Source: an uncultured Flavobacteriales bacterium
GTDB taxonomy: Bacteria; Bacteroidota; Bacteroidia; Flavobacteriales_G; Salibacteraceae
Reading direction: 5' to 3'
NCBI GenBank assembly: GCA_913057205.1
Contig: CAJXNO010000030.1
Location: 1-34,168, forward strand
DNA: 34,168 bases
Of the stretch, positions 1 to 8,340 are shown in pieces. The position numbers and the translations under genes are program-made. Positions within the stretch are counted from its first letter, which is position 1. The number at the start of each line of letters is the position of its first letter. The notes under the pieces are model-generated. The model was not told the origin of the DNA. It searched no databases and saw only the letters and a program-made list of their open reading frames with translations.

Positions 1-63
1 CTGACAGCTGGAAAGACCAGCGAAGAAGACGGCGATTAAACTGATATGTAAGAGCTTTTTCAT
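1..63 (-). CDS. Lipoprotein, N-terminal fragment (cut by window edge)
   Basis: Read on the minus strand, the first 21 codons give MKKLLHISLIAVFFAGLSSC followed by Q. This is a textbook bacterial lipoprotein signal peptide: two lysines, a hydrophobic core and a lipobox LSSC, with the lipidated cysteine at residue 20. The rest lies beyond the window, so the function cannot be named. The gene follows the sensor kinase on the same strand with a gap of only 25 bases. A promoter-like TTG-N19-TATAATTG sequence overlaps the kinase stop codon, so the gene probably has its own transcript. The start is the only ATG that gives a signal peptide. Confidence 0.75.
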   Translation of the reverse strand, partial: MKKLLHISLIAVFFAGLSSCQ

Positions 64-75
64 GAAAGAATCCCT

Positions 76-105
76 CAATTATAAGAAATCAAACTGGATT
101 TTCAA
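76..105 (-). promoter_or_regulatory. Bacteroidota-type promoter of the edge lipoprotein
   Basis: On the minus strand TTG (105-103) is followed after 19 bases by TATAATTG (83-76), one mismatch from the TAnnTTTG -7 box. The site lies 12 bases before the lipoprotein ATG and overlaps the last codons of the kinase gene. Confidence 0.5.
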
Positions 106-3094
106 GTTTTATCTTTGATAATGATCGAAATTGTTGGTAGTTGAGCGGCAATAATATCCTCACGCGTGTACCAACGGTGCGGTTTTCTTCGTCCTTGCGT
201 TCTTCTGGGCCGAATACGCCGTAGGCGCTATTCATAACCTTCGCCAGCAGATCTATGCGTTGTTTGGTGATCTTCATGCCATTCGACACGTGGTGTGAAG
301 TACCGTTCTTCATTTTTACGCTGGTGTCAACACCAATACCATTGTCGTCAATGATGAATTCGATCCCGTCTGCATGCTGATTGATCTGGATCGCGATCTC
401 ACCGAATCGTTCGCTGGGTAGGATGCCATGCATGATGCTGTTCTCAACAAAAGGCTGCAGGATCATGGATGGAACTTGGATCGACTCCATGTCAAGCTCA
501 CTGTCTACCTGAATTTCAAAGGAGAAACGGTCTTTGAACCGCATTTTCTCTAGGTTGATGTAGAGCTTTAAGCGCTCGAGTTCATCGCTTAAGTAAATCG
601 TTTCTACCTGAGCGCTATCCAGGTTCTTCCGCACTAAGGCAGCGAAATTCGTTAGGTATTGATTGGCCAGTTTTCGGTCTTGGGTATTGATGTAACACTG
701 GATGCTGTTGAGGGCATTGAAGATGAAATGCCGATTCATGTGTGCGTTCAAGGTCTGCTGCTCTAAACCGAGGATTTTTGCCTCATTCTGCATGTCAGTG
801 AAGGCTTTTTTTCTTCTTGACTGTGTTCGGTATTGGAGATATATCAAGAAGATAACACCGCCCAAAGCAGCGGCACACAATAAGATGAACCACCACCGCA
901 TCCAGAACGGGGCAGCGATGTGAAACAGAAACGATGAAGGCAGACTCCATTCGCCGTTGTTGATGCGTGCGCGCACTTCGAAGGCGTAATCACCGGGTGC
1001 AAGGTTAGAAAAGGTGATGTACTGCTCGTTGGTGGCGGGCGACCAATCTTCATCCAGCCCCATCAAGCGGTGACTAAAGCTGACCTTATCTGGATTGGTA
1101 AAATGAATGGCCGCGTAACGGAACGTGATTTTGCTTTCCGTGTAAGCAAAGGTGTTGGTTTCGGGATCATCATTCTTTAGCTTCACATCAGACAACACAC
1201 TTTCAAAGTTCTGTTGGATGTCATTGAAGCTCACACCAAGCACCTCACTGCTGGTGCGCTTGTTGTAATCGTTGCTGTATTTGATGAGTCCACCGTTGGT
1301 GCCAAACCAAACATCGCCTTTCGCATCAACGAAAGCTGCGTTCTGGTTGCACTCATTGCTGATGATACCGTCGTGTTGATTGAAGCTTTGAACCGATACC
1401 TTTCCCGAAGCGTAGTAGGCGACAAGGTCTAAGCTGAAGAGTCCATTGTCTGTACCTACCCAAAGGCGCTCACCTCGCTCGTTCACAAGAAAGTTGATGA
1501 TATTGGCACTGAGCTGCTCTGAAATACGATGCACCTCGTGCAGCCTTGTTCTAGGATCGAAGTGAATGACGCCTTCTTCTGACCCGATCCACAGGTCATT
1601 CTTGCTACCTTCGCTCAGGCAAGTAAGGTAGTCTTCTGGAAAGCCGTTCGCTTTGTTCAAATGCGTCACTTGCTTATCCGGTGCATATCCCAACAAGCCT
1701 TCATTGGAGGTATACCAAACGGTGGAGTCGATCTCTACAAAGCCTTTGACATCCTTTGAATTGAGTGCTTCAAGCTCCGATGGCGTGAAAAGCGAATCTC
1801 CATTCCAAATGGCTGGACCATTTCGCGTAGCGATCCAAACGCGACCTGTGGCATCTTCATACATATTGGATATCCGTGGAAAGGGAAGCGCGTCGTTTGA
1901 ACGGAATGGGACCACTTTGCTTCCGTTGAAAACTTGGATGCCGTCAGAGGTGCCTAACCAAAGTTCATTCGATCGAGGTAAAAGGCTCCAAACGGTTAAG
2001 TTGCTCAACCCGCTTCGATCGGTTAAGGTGTCTGCGCTTTCTTCATACTTCAGCGTAACACCGTTTCCGTAAGTGGCGAACACGTAAGCGTCTCGCCATT
2101 GGTCAATGTCCATCACGATGTTTGAACTCAAGCCATCTTCTGTGCTGTAGATCTCGAACTGCTCACCGGTAAACTTTAAAATACCGTATCCATCTGTACC
2201 GATCCAAAGGTTGTTCTCAGCGTCCATCAAGAGCACTTTCATATTAGACGTGATTTCTGGGTCGTAAGACCGTACTTCTTTGAATCTACCCGATGCCGGA
2301 TCCAGGTGTTGGATGCTGTTCTTAGAAATCACCCACGGGTATCCTTCTTGATCGATGCAGACATCGCGCACATACATGTTTTTGAGTCCGTCTGCCTTGG
2401 TGAACTGTTGCAAATCACCATCCGCAAATCGAAACAAACCATCGCCATTCGTGGCGATCCATGCAGCATCATCTCCTTCGGTGATGCTGGTAACGCTGAT
2501 CGTGTCATTGATGCTCGTGATCTCCTGCGCGGCATTGATGTGAATCAGTCCGACCTTGGTACCCGCAAGAATGCCTGTATCCGTTTTGCTCAGACATCGA
2601 ATAAAGTTTCTTCCCTTTGAACCCAAATCAAGGCTTCTCGTGATTTTAGTGCTGTCTAGGTAGAGCACTCCGCGACCATTGGTGCCGAGGATCAAACGAT
2701 CAGACTGGTCAATAAACGCGTTGACCAAAACGCTCTCGTAGGGTGCTTCAAAGGTGTAGGAACTGATCCTGCCGTCTTTGAAATGAACCAGTCCACCTGC
2801 GCATGACGCTACCAAGGCTCCTTTATCATTCACAAAGAGTGCATTGGTCAGGTTGTTCATCAATCCGTTCGACTTGTTGTAGGTCTTGAACTGGTTGCCA
2901 TCAAATCTGCTGATCCCGCCCACCGTGGCTATCCATATGTAGCCGTCGTCTGATTGTACGATGTCCCTGACTTGTGATTGCGCGAGCCCTTCGTTTACAC
3001 TGTAGGGTATGAAGTAATGGCGCTGTGCCCTAGCCGTGAGCAGGCTGATCAGCAACAAATAAGTCAGTACAAGACGCATCATTCCCATAGACAT
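89..3094 (-). CDS. Beta-propeller sensor with LytS-type histidine kinase
   Basis: The 1001-residue protein has a signal peptide (about 1-24, ending TARAQ). A long periplasmic part to about residue 630 carries two-component-regulator propeller repeats, with recurrent motifs such as GYIWIATVGGISRFDG and NLWIGTDGYGILKF. Next comes a Y_Y_Y domain (about 650-730) and one membrane helix (about 735-757). The C-terminal kinase is of the His_kinase/LytS type: the phospho-acceptor region reads NRHFIFNALNS with His789 (the usual motif is NPHFLFN, so Pro is replaced by Arg), an N-box FVENSIMHG and a G-box DDNGIGVD. Such proteins normally signal to a LytTR response regulator; none is in the window, and no receiver domain is fused. 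A TAATTTTA box 5 bases before the ATG supports the first of three clustered ATGs as a near-leaderless start. The ligand is unknown. Confidence 0.9.
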   Translation of the reverse strand: MSMGMMRLVLTYLLLISLLTARAQRHYFIPYSVNEGLAQSQVRDIVQSDDGYIWIATVGGISRFDGNQFKTYNKSNGLMNNLTNALFVNDKGALVASCAGGLVHFKDGRISSYTFEAPYESVLVNAFIDQSDRLILGTNGRGVLYLDSTKITRSLDLGSKGRNFIRCLSKTDTGILAGTKVGLIHINAAQEITSINDTISVTSITEGDDAAWIATNGDGLFRFADGDLQQFTKADGLKNMYVRDVCIDQEGYPWVISKNSIQHLDPASGRFKEVRSYDPEITSNMKVLLMDAENNLWIGTDGYGILKFTGEQFEIYSTEDGLSSNIVMDIDQWRDAYVFATYGNGVTLKYEESADTLTDRSGLSNLTVWSLLPRSNELWLGTSDGIQVFNGSKVVPFRSNDALPFPRISNMYEDATGRVWIATRNGPAIWNGDSLFTPSELEALNSKDVKGFVEIDSTVWYTSNEGLLGYAPDKQVTHLNKANGFPEDYLTCLSEGSKNDLWIGSEEGVIHFDPRTRLHEVHRISEQLSANIINFLVNERGERLWVGTDNGLFSLDLVAYYASGKVSVQSFNQHDGIISNECNQNAAFVDAKGDVWFGTNGGLIKYSNDYNKRTSSEVLGVSFNDIQQNFESVLSDVKLKNDDPETNTFAYTESKITFRYAAIHFTNPDKVSFSHRLMGLDEDWSPATNEQYITFSNLAPGDYAFEVRARINNGEWSLPSSFLFHIAAPFWMRWWFILLCAAALGGVIFLIYLQYRTQSRRKKAFTDMQNEAKILGLEQQTLNAHMNRHFIFNALNSIQCYINTQDRKLANQYLTNFAALVRKNLDSAQVETIYLSDELERLKLYINLEKMRFKDRFSFEIQVDSELDMESIQVPSMILQPFVENSIMHGILPSERFGEIAIQINQHADGIEFIIDDNGIGVDTSVKMKNGTSHHVSNGMKITKQRIDLLAKVMNSAYGVFGPEERKDEENRTVGTRVRILLPLNYQQFRSLSKIKLENPV

Positions 3095-3163
3095 TGGGTA
3101 AAATTACAGGAATTCAGTTGGGTTTTTAAAGGCTTTGAGTAAATGGTTATTTCTGCCAGCTGA

Positions 3164-4047
3164 ATGGCGACAACCTTTACACGTATAAGTCTTTTGGTCT
3201 TCGTTTGTTGCATTTTCTTGATGGAAACAGCAGAAGCCCAGCGTGGTGGAAATACCGCTTTGCGGAAGTACCGCCACGAGGCATCCTTAGGGTACGGCAT
3301 GAACAACCTTTTCGCAAACCTCGGAGAGCGAGATAAGCCTGTGGCCATCACGGTTTTTCAGCGAAGCACCTTCAATCCGTCTTATCGCTACTTCTTTCTC
3401 AAGAATTTTGCCGCTCGCGGTAGCTTCTCGCATGGCTATGCCCGCAAGAACGACAAGGCAATTCCAGAGAATGATGTGCGTAACAATGTTCCATTGACTA
3501 TGCTGCGAGCATGACGGAGTTTGCGGGTATGGTTGAATACCACATCATGGACGAAACCACCAAGGGCCGACGCGGTAAAGTGCGAAGAGCGCGGGGTGGC
3601 ATGTCTACGGGATTGAACCTCGGGGTGAGCGTTTTTGCTGGAGTGGGGTTGAGTTACTTTCGTCCTTATGGTGAATACTTTGGAGACGAGGTGGTCTTTC
3701 GTCCGATCTCTGACCCCTTAACCATCCCAAACACGGCCAGCTACAGGCAACTGCGCATACATTTTCCAGTAAGCGGACAGGTACGTATCATCGCAACTGA
3801 GAATTGGCGTGTTGGATTGGAAGGTGGATATCGCATAGGCTTGAGTGACTACATCAACAATGTTTCGGGTGTTTACTATCGCGAAGAAGGGGTAGGGCTC
3901 TCAGATCCGTTTGCTCCGGACCCTCAATATGTTGGCAACATCACCTTTGCCAAGGAAGAGGCTCCTATCTCACAATTGGCGAGCGAGTCGGGCAAGCGCA
4001 ATTACCTTTTTGTGTTGCTTACTTTGAGCTACCGATTCAAGTCGTAG
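3164..4047 (+). pseudogene. DUF6089-like outer-membrane beta-barrel protein, frameshifted
   Basis: Two reading frames together make one protein. Frame A (3164-3514) gives a signal peptide ending AEAQ and an N-terminal part with RHEASLGYGMNNLFANLGERD. Frame B continues to 4047 with MTEFAGMVEYHI, SYFRPYGEYF and WRVGLEGGYRIGLSDYINNVSG. These match, as I recall the family, the order seen in Bacteroidota DUF6089/PorT-like barrels. Frame B is open before its ATG and reads SIDYAAS there, so the break is a one-base loss near 3488-3492 (gttcc where gtttcc would restore VSIDYAAS). The restored protein would be about 295 residues, a full barrel. An alternative is two coupled genes through the ATGA overlap at 3511-3514, but a half barrel beginning at MTEF is unlikely. 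A sequencing or assembly error is possible. The family is envelope-located; its function is unknown. Confidence 0.75.
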
Positions 4048-4066
4048 CCGTCAAACCATCCTTTTC

Positions 4067-5002
4067 TTACAACAACGTAGAACGCAGCATGTCTTTCTGT
4101 GCGTCAGACAGTCCCGCTTGTTTTTGAGTCCATCCGAGGATGTCAGTTGGGAAGAACCGAGTGGGTTGCCCTACGATGCTGACCGATGAGGAAGTCGATT
4201 GCACCTCAAACTTCCTGAGCTCACCTCCACGTTCAACTTCAACGAAGGCGCTGAACAGTTCAGTGGAGCGTTCCATCGTGAATGTTGGACTGTATCCGTA
4301 ATTCCATTCCTCCTGGCTGTAGCGCAGATCGATCAAGGCTTCTAGCTCTTCTCTGCTAGGGGTAGGGGCTTCAAAGATTTCCATGGCTTGGACCCTCAGC
4401 GCACCTGCTAACGCAGTCAGGAATTCCTCCGTTGTGCCTAGATCCAAGTGGCTCCTCAAATTCGCAATCGGGCTGCGAACGCTTTTCACGCTTTTATCTT
4501 GGTAGTTTCCTAAGCTTCGTTTGATCGCCTTACCCAGGGTAACTCGGTCGGCATCGTATAGAATGGTGCCGTGGTGCAACGCTCTGCCTCTTCTCAAGTG
4601 TTGTGCGTTTCCAGATACTTTGTGCGCATTCAAGAATAAATCATGCCGCGCATTCATTGCTACCGGATAGCCCAGAGTGGTCAAAGCTTGCTGGATCAAT
4701 ACCAGATTTCGTTCGTAGTCGATCATCTTCTCAGCATCAACCGGTCTGAAGAAGCTGAAGTTGATGTTCCCAGGGTCGTGATAGACCGTTCCGCCGCCAC
4801 TGATCCTGCGCACTACGGAGATGCCTTCTTGAATGCAGTAAGGAACATTGGCCTCTGCCATCGCGTTTTGGTGCTTGCCTACCACCACTGAACGCGGGTT
4901 GATCCACAAGCGAAGTATGGTTTCATCAAAGGCATGAAACAACCACTCTTCATAGGCGAGGTTCTCTTCTGCACTGGGATAGCTGTGAACAATGATCTTC
5001 AT
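4067..5002 (-). CDS. lplA: Lipoate-protein ligase A
   Basis: The protein attaches lipoate through lipoyl-AMP to the lysine of 2-oxoacid dehydrogenase E2 and glycine-cleavage H proteins in the cytosol. The 311 residues include the family signature RRISGGGTVYHDPGNINFSF (about 63-82) and the substrate loop HKVSGNAQHLRRGRALHHG (about 126-144), whose lysine contacts lipoyl-AMP in known LplA structures. The C-terminal accessory region (about 225-311, with EEWNYGYSPTF) is present, so this is a two-domain ligase and not a short LplA or LipB. The stop is 20 bases from the end of the convergent barrel gene. The ATG is 39 bases from the divergent phosphoesterase start, so the two share a small promoter region in which I see no clear box. 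Confidence 0.93.
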   Translation of the reverse strand: MKIIVHSYPSAEENLAYEEWLFHAFDETILRLWINPRSVVVGKHQNAMAEANVPYCIQEGISVVRRISGGGTVYHDPGNINFSFFRPVDAEKMIDYERNLVLIQQALTTLGYPVAMNARHDLFLNAHKVSGNAQHLRRGRALHHGTILYDADRVTLGKAIKRSLGNYQDKSVKSVRSPIANLRSHLDLGTTEEFLTALAGALRVQAMEIFEAPTPSREELEALIDLRYSQEEWNYGYSPTFTMERSTELFSAFVEVERGGELRKFEVQSTSSSVSIVGQPTRFFPTDILGWTQKQAGLSDAQKDMLRSTLL

Positions 5003-5041
5003 GGATGGCGCTGAACTGCGAATGTGAATGTTTTACGCTAA

Positions 5042-6085
5042 ATGAAGGCAAAACAAAATCGAACCGATAGCTTTGGCAAAATTTCAACGGTGGATTACAA
5101 TCAACTCCAAGCAGCACTCTCCGATGCCCAGAACATCGTTATCACCACGCATCGTTCGCCAGACGGGGATGCCATCGGATCATCGTTGGCGCTTGCTGGG
5201 TTCCTAAAGCCCAAGCAAAAGAACGTTACCGTGATCGTTCCAGACCCCTTCCCAAATTTTTTAGAGTGGATGGAAGGGGCGACAGATATTGTGGTATTTG
5301 AGTCTCAGAAAGAAGCAGCAGAAGACGCCATTGAAACGGCAGATGTAATCTTTTCTCTCGACTACAATCGCTTTGATCGGGTGGCCGCTATGGGGGAGGT
5401 CTTGAAGTCCAGGTCCTGCACCAAGGTCATGATCGATCACCATATCGATCCCGACCGATCGTACGATCTCATACTGTCCGACACGTCGGCCTCGTCAACG
5501 GCTGAATTGGTGTATCGCTGTGCGAAAGAGATGAACTGGTTGGATCATTTGAATCGACCCATCGCTGAAGCGCTGTATGCGGGTATCATGACCGATACGG
5601 GTTCGTTCAAGTTCTCCTCTACCTCTGCTGAAACCCATCGCATTGCGGCGCATTTGATGGAGGCTGGACTTGTACCCGAGGTGGTTCATCAACGCATCTT
5701 TGATACGAACAGCTATGACCGATTGCAATTGCTCGGTTATGCGTTGTCTAAGAAAATGGACTACGATGCAGCGCGTAAGGTTTGCATCATTGCCCTCTCC
5801 TTATCTGAAAAGAACCGTTTTCGCTATCAGAAAGGCGATACGGAAGGTTTGGTGAATTACGGACTTTCCATCAATGGTTCAAAGATGGCGGTATTCGTTT
5901 CGGAAGAATTGGGCGGTACCAAGTTCTCGTTCCGGAGCAAGGGAGATGTGAATGTGAATGAAATTGCCCGAGCCTATTTCAATGGTGGTGGACATAAGAA
6001 TGCTGCGGGCGGACGGGTAGAAATGAAGATCAAAGACGCGATCAACTATTTGAAAGATGTCATTGAAAACAAACTTGAATTTTAA
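5042..6085 (+). CDS. nrnA: DHH-family phosphoesterase (NrnA-like oligoribonuclease / pAp phosphatase)
   Basis: The protein is a cytosolic Mn-dependent phosphoesterase of the DHH-DHHA1 superfamily. NrnA members degrade nanoRNA and dephosphorylate 3',5'-pAp. The visible motifs are SPDGDAIGSSLALAGFL (motif I, about 40-56), SLDYNRFDR (about 109-117), the name-giving DHH in MIDHHIDPD (about 130-138), MTDTGSFKFSSTSAETH (about 189-205) and the DHHA1 glycine-rich loop FNGGGHKNAAGG (about 313-324). A length of 347 residues is normal for NrnA; RecJ would be much longer. It heads a same-strand group: its TAA is separated by a single base from the ATG of the GldI-like lipoprotein, so the two are probably co-transcribed, although no functional link is obvious. 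The exact substrate is not settled by sequence. Confidence 0.88.
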   Translation: MKAKQNRTDSFGKISTVDYNQLQAALSDAQNIVITTHRSPDGDAIGSSLALAGFLKPKQKNVTVIVPDPFPNFLEWMEGATDIVVFESQKEAAEDAIETADVIFSLDYNRFDRVAAMGEVLKSRSCTKVMIDHHIDPDRSYDLILSDTSASSTAELVYRCAKEMNWLDHLNRPIAEALYAGIMTDTGSFKFSSTSAETHRIAAHLMEAGLVPEVVHQRIFDTNSYDRLQLLGYALSKKMDYDAARKVCIIALSLSEKNRFRYQKGDTEGLVNYGLSINGSKMAVFVSEELGGTKFSFRSKGDVNVNEIARAYFNGGGHKNAAGGRVEMKIKDAINYLKDVIENKLEF

Positions 6086-6086
6086 G

Positions 6087-6608
6087 ATGCGTTGGCTCAT
6101 AGTGCTCTCTATTACCCTTGCGGCTGCAAACGGGTGTTCTGATCAAGGAAAGGGAGAGCGGATACCAACCCAAAAGCAGGTCAATAAAAGCATGGAAGAC
6201 GTAAACCGTCAGATGATGCTCGAAGAAGACGCGGTGATCGAAGGCTACATCGAACGTCGGGGCTGGAACATGACCAAGACCGGGACGGGGGTGCATTATG
6301 AAGTGATATCGTCCGGTCCAGAAGGTCCAACCGCCAAGGAAGGTCAAGTTGCCGTGGTGACCTACGAAGTGAGCTTGATCGATGGGGAGGTTGTCTATTC
6401 ATCGGAGAAGGAGGGCCAGCGCAGTTTCTTGATCGGGCAAGACAATGTAGAAAGCGGGATCCACGAGGCCATCACGTATTTGAAGAAAGGTGACAAGGCT
6501 CGGATCATTCTTCCATCGTATCGTGCGCATGGACTTTCTGGCGACAACGATAAGATTCCGCCGCGCTCTACGGTAATTTATGAGCTAGAGTTGATTGATG
6601 TCCGATAA
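6087..6608 (+). CDS. gldI: GldI-like FKBP-type lipoprotein
   Basis: This is a periplasm-facing lipoprotein with one FKBP domain (about residues 85-173), resembling GldI, which is needed for gliding in Flavobacterium johnsoniae. I chose the ATG at 6087, one base after the phosphoesterase TAA, because it gives a compact lipoprotein signal (MRWLIVLSITLAAANGC, Cys17). A longer frame from 6057 overlaps the upstream gene and buries the signal. The FKBP part (VVTYEVSLIDGEVVYSS ... IPPRSTVIYELELID) has lost usual active-site residues: the VIPGW position reads VESGI and the AYG position reads AHG, so catalytic activity is doubtful. The stop codon lies one base before the next gene's preferred ATG. A helical stretch (about 30-60) precedes the domain. 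The assignment as GldI rather than another FKBP lipoprotein is supported by length and layout, not by a search. Confidence 0.72.
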   Translation: MRWLIVLSITLAAANGCSDQGKGERIPTQKQVNKSMEDVNRQMMLEEDAVIEGYIERRGWNMTKTGTGVHYEVISSGPEGPTAKEGQVAVVTYEVSLIDGEVVYSSEKEGQRSFLIGQDNVESGIHEAITYLKKGDKARIILPSYRAHGLSGDNDKIPPRSTVIYELELIDVR

Positions 6609-6609
6609 C

Positions 6610-7473
6610 ATGCGGAAGCGGAAGGCTTGGAAATGGACCATCCTAGGGCTAGTGTTGCTTCTGGCGTGCGAAACCACCGATCATGAGGGCTTTAAACGCG
6701 TGGATAACTCCATTCATCTCAAGTGGCGAACACTCGGCGATGAATCTCGAGCCGTTACTGCTGAGCGCATCGTAAGTCTTTCTGTAAGGCTTCGAAACCT
6801 AGCCGGTGATGACATTGCCTTGAAAAAGGTAGATCGCGTGCGCTTTGAAGAAGGTCATTGGCCGCGTCCCATTGCCGATCTGTTGCTCAACAAAGGCGAA
6901 GGCGATGAATTCTTGATCCGTGGGCGTTTAGATGAGTTGATGATCCGCGATTGGTTTGCTCCGGTGGTTTTGGGGGCAGATGATGCGGTGCTAGAATTGG
7001 AAGTGGTGGTCAATGAAGTATTGACCGAGGAAGAACTTCGTCAACGTAGAGCACAAGAGCGCGTGGCAACCGACAATGAGCTCGAAGGATTACGATGCTT
7101 ATCCTTGGCCAAGGATAGCCTTGGATTTACCGATGCTGATTTTCAGGATGGCATCTATTTCCGTTCATTGAAACCGGGTAGAGGAGCGCGCCCAGAAAGC
7201 GGTAAACTGGCACGTGTGCACTACAAGACCTACCTGTGCGATGGGAGCATGGTAGACGATACCTATCGAGCAGAGGAATTTGAATACCCCATCGGAAAAC
7301 CGGATCAAGTGCTTCCAGGCTTTGGCGTGGCTATTGCTCGGATGCGGGTGGGTGAAACAGCTTTGTTCATTGTACCATCAGCACTGGCATTTGGTGAGCG
7401 TGGTTCATCTTCAGGCTTGGTACCACCGCACACGGCATTGATCTATGAGGCCACCTTGCTTGAACTGCGCTAA
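6610..7473 (+). CDS. FKBP-type peptidyl-prolyl isomerase lipoprotein, two domains
   Basis: The ATG at 6610 begins one base after the stop of the GldI-like gene and gives MRKRKAWKWTILGLVLLLAC, a lipoprotein signal with Cys20. ATG 6598 and TTG 6595 are also in frame but overlap the upstream gene. Residues about 30-145 look like a highly diverged FKBP-like domain followed by a charged linker (TEEELRQRRAQERV). Residues about 190-287 form a clearer FKBP domain, with VHYKTYLCDGSMVDDTY, VLPGFGVAIARM and AFGERGSSSGLVPPHTALIYEATLLEL. The tryptophan of the VIPGW motif is Phe and the AYG tyrosine is Phe, so activity may be reduced. It is the middle member of three adjacent FKBP genes and probably shares a transcript with the two upstream genes. 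The role is likely folding or chaperoning of envelope proteins. Confidence 0.82.
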   Translation: MRKRKAWKWTILGLVLLLACETTDHEGFKRVDNSIHLKWRTLGDESRAVTAERIVSLSVRLRNLAGDDIALKKVDRVRFEEGHWPRPIADLLLNKGEGDEFLIRGRLDELMIRDWFAPVVLGADDAVLELEVVVNEVLTEEELRQRRAQERVATDNELEGLRCLSLAKDSLGFTDADFQDGIYFRSLKPGRGARPESGKLARVHYKTYLCDGSMVDDTYRAEEFEYPIGKPDQVLPGFGVAIARMRVGETALFIVPSALAFGERGSSSGLVPPHTALIYEATLLELR

Positions 7474-7491
7474 CATATTCTGTTAGCTTTG
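7460..7491 (+). promoter_or_regulatory. Promoter of the tandem FKBP gene
   Basis: TTG at 7460-7462 is followed after 21 bases by a perfect TAnnTTTG box (TAGCTTTG, 7484-7491). The box is 20 bases before the ATG at 7512. The third FKBP gene can therefore be transcribed alone, although it is only 38 bases from the previous stop. Confidence 0.65.
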
Positions 7492-7511
7492 CCGCAAATC
7501 AAAAAAACGAT

Positions 7512-8333
7512 ATGAAAATCTATTCTCTTTTAATCGCTTCTGCATTGGTGCTCAGCGCATGCAATGGAGGAGGAAGTTCGGATGAAAGCACTGCAACGGA
7601 AGAAACAACGGTAAAGACCTTGGATTCTGGCGTCCAGGTTGAGATATTGGAAGAAGGCGATGGTGTGTTGCCGCAACAAGGACAGAAGGTGAGTGTGCAT
7701 TACAAAGGAATGCTATTGGACAGCACTGAATTCGATAACAGCTTCAAGCGAGGTGAGCCGATCACTTTTACCATTGGTGTTGGACAAGTGATTCCAGGTT
7801 GGGATGCGGGTATTGCTCAGCTATCAAAGGGAGCCAAGGCACGCTTGACCATTCCAGCTGATCAGGCGTATGGAGCAATGGAGCGTCCAGGAATTCCAGC
7901 CAACAGCACCTTGGTTTTTGAGGTGGAAGTGGTCGATATCAAGGAAGCACCTACTCCCGTGGCACACGAGCCATTCAATACCGAAGGAATGGAGCCGATG
8001 GTAACCCCATCTGGTCTTGAGATCTACATGATCGAAGAAGGTACGGGTGCGCAGGCTGCTGCCGGAAAGACGGTTGAGGTACATTATTATGGAATGTTAG
8101 AAGATGGTACCAAGTTCGATGCATCTTATGAGCGCGGAGAACCGATCTCTTTTATGCTTGGACAAGGACGCGTGATTCCTGGTTGGGAAGAAGGCATCGC
8201 AATGTTGAGCGAAGGAGCTAAGGCGCAGTTGGTGATTCCATCTGATCTTGCCTACGGCGATCGCGGTGCGGGTGGTGTTATTCCTCCAGGAGCAACCTTG
8301 GTCTTTGACGTGGAGCTGCTTTCTGTAAAATAA
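7512..8333 (+). CDS. Tandem FKBP-type peptidyl-prolyl isomerase lipoprotein
   Basis: The lipoprotein signal MKIYSLLIASALVLSAC (Cys17) is followed by a Gly/Ser/Thr-rich tether and two complete FKBP domains (about 40-140 and 165-273). Both keep the FKBP pocket: VHYKGMLLDSTEFDNSF, QVIPGWDAGI, AYGAMERPGIP and LVFEVEVV in the first; VHYYGMLEDGTKFDASY, RVIPGWEEGI, AYGDRGAGGVIPPGA and LVFDVEL in the second. This is therefore the catalytically intact member of the three-gene FKBP cluster and should speed proline isomerisation in periplasmic or exported proteins. It has its own promoter. The end is 7 bases from the convergent T9SS plug gene. A duplication within the gene is evident from the near-parallel spacing of motifs in the two halves. 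Confidence 0.92.
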   Translation: MKIYSLLIASALVLSACNGGGSSDESTATEETTVKTLDSGVQVEILEEGDGVLPQQGQKVSVHYKGMLLDSTEFDNSFKRGEPITFTIGVGQVIPGWDAGIAQLSKGAKARLTIPADQAYGAMERPGIPANSTLVFEVEVVDIKEAPTPVAHEPFNTEGMEPMVTPSGLEIYMIEEGTGAQAAAGKTVEVHYYGMLEDGTKFDASYERGEPISFMLGQGRVIPGWEEGIAMLSEGAKAQLVIPSDLAYGDRGAGGVIPPGATLVFDVELLSVK

Positions 8334-8340
8334 GCACGAT

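Noticed and set aside
1653-2072. 139-codon plus-strand open frame inside the sensor kinase
   Set aside because: It is a complement of a propeller-coding region whose minus-strand product has clear domain motifs; no start signal or family resemblance.
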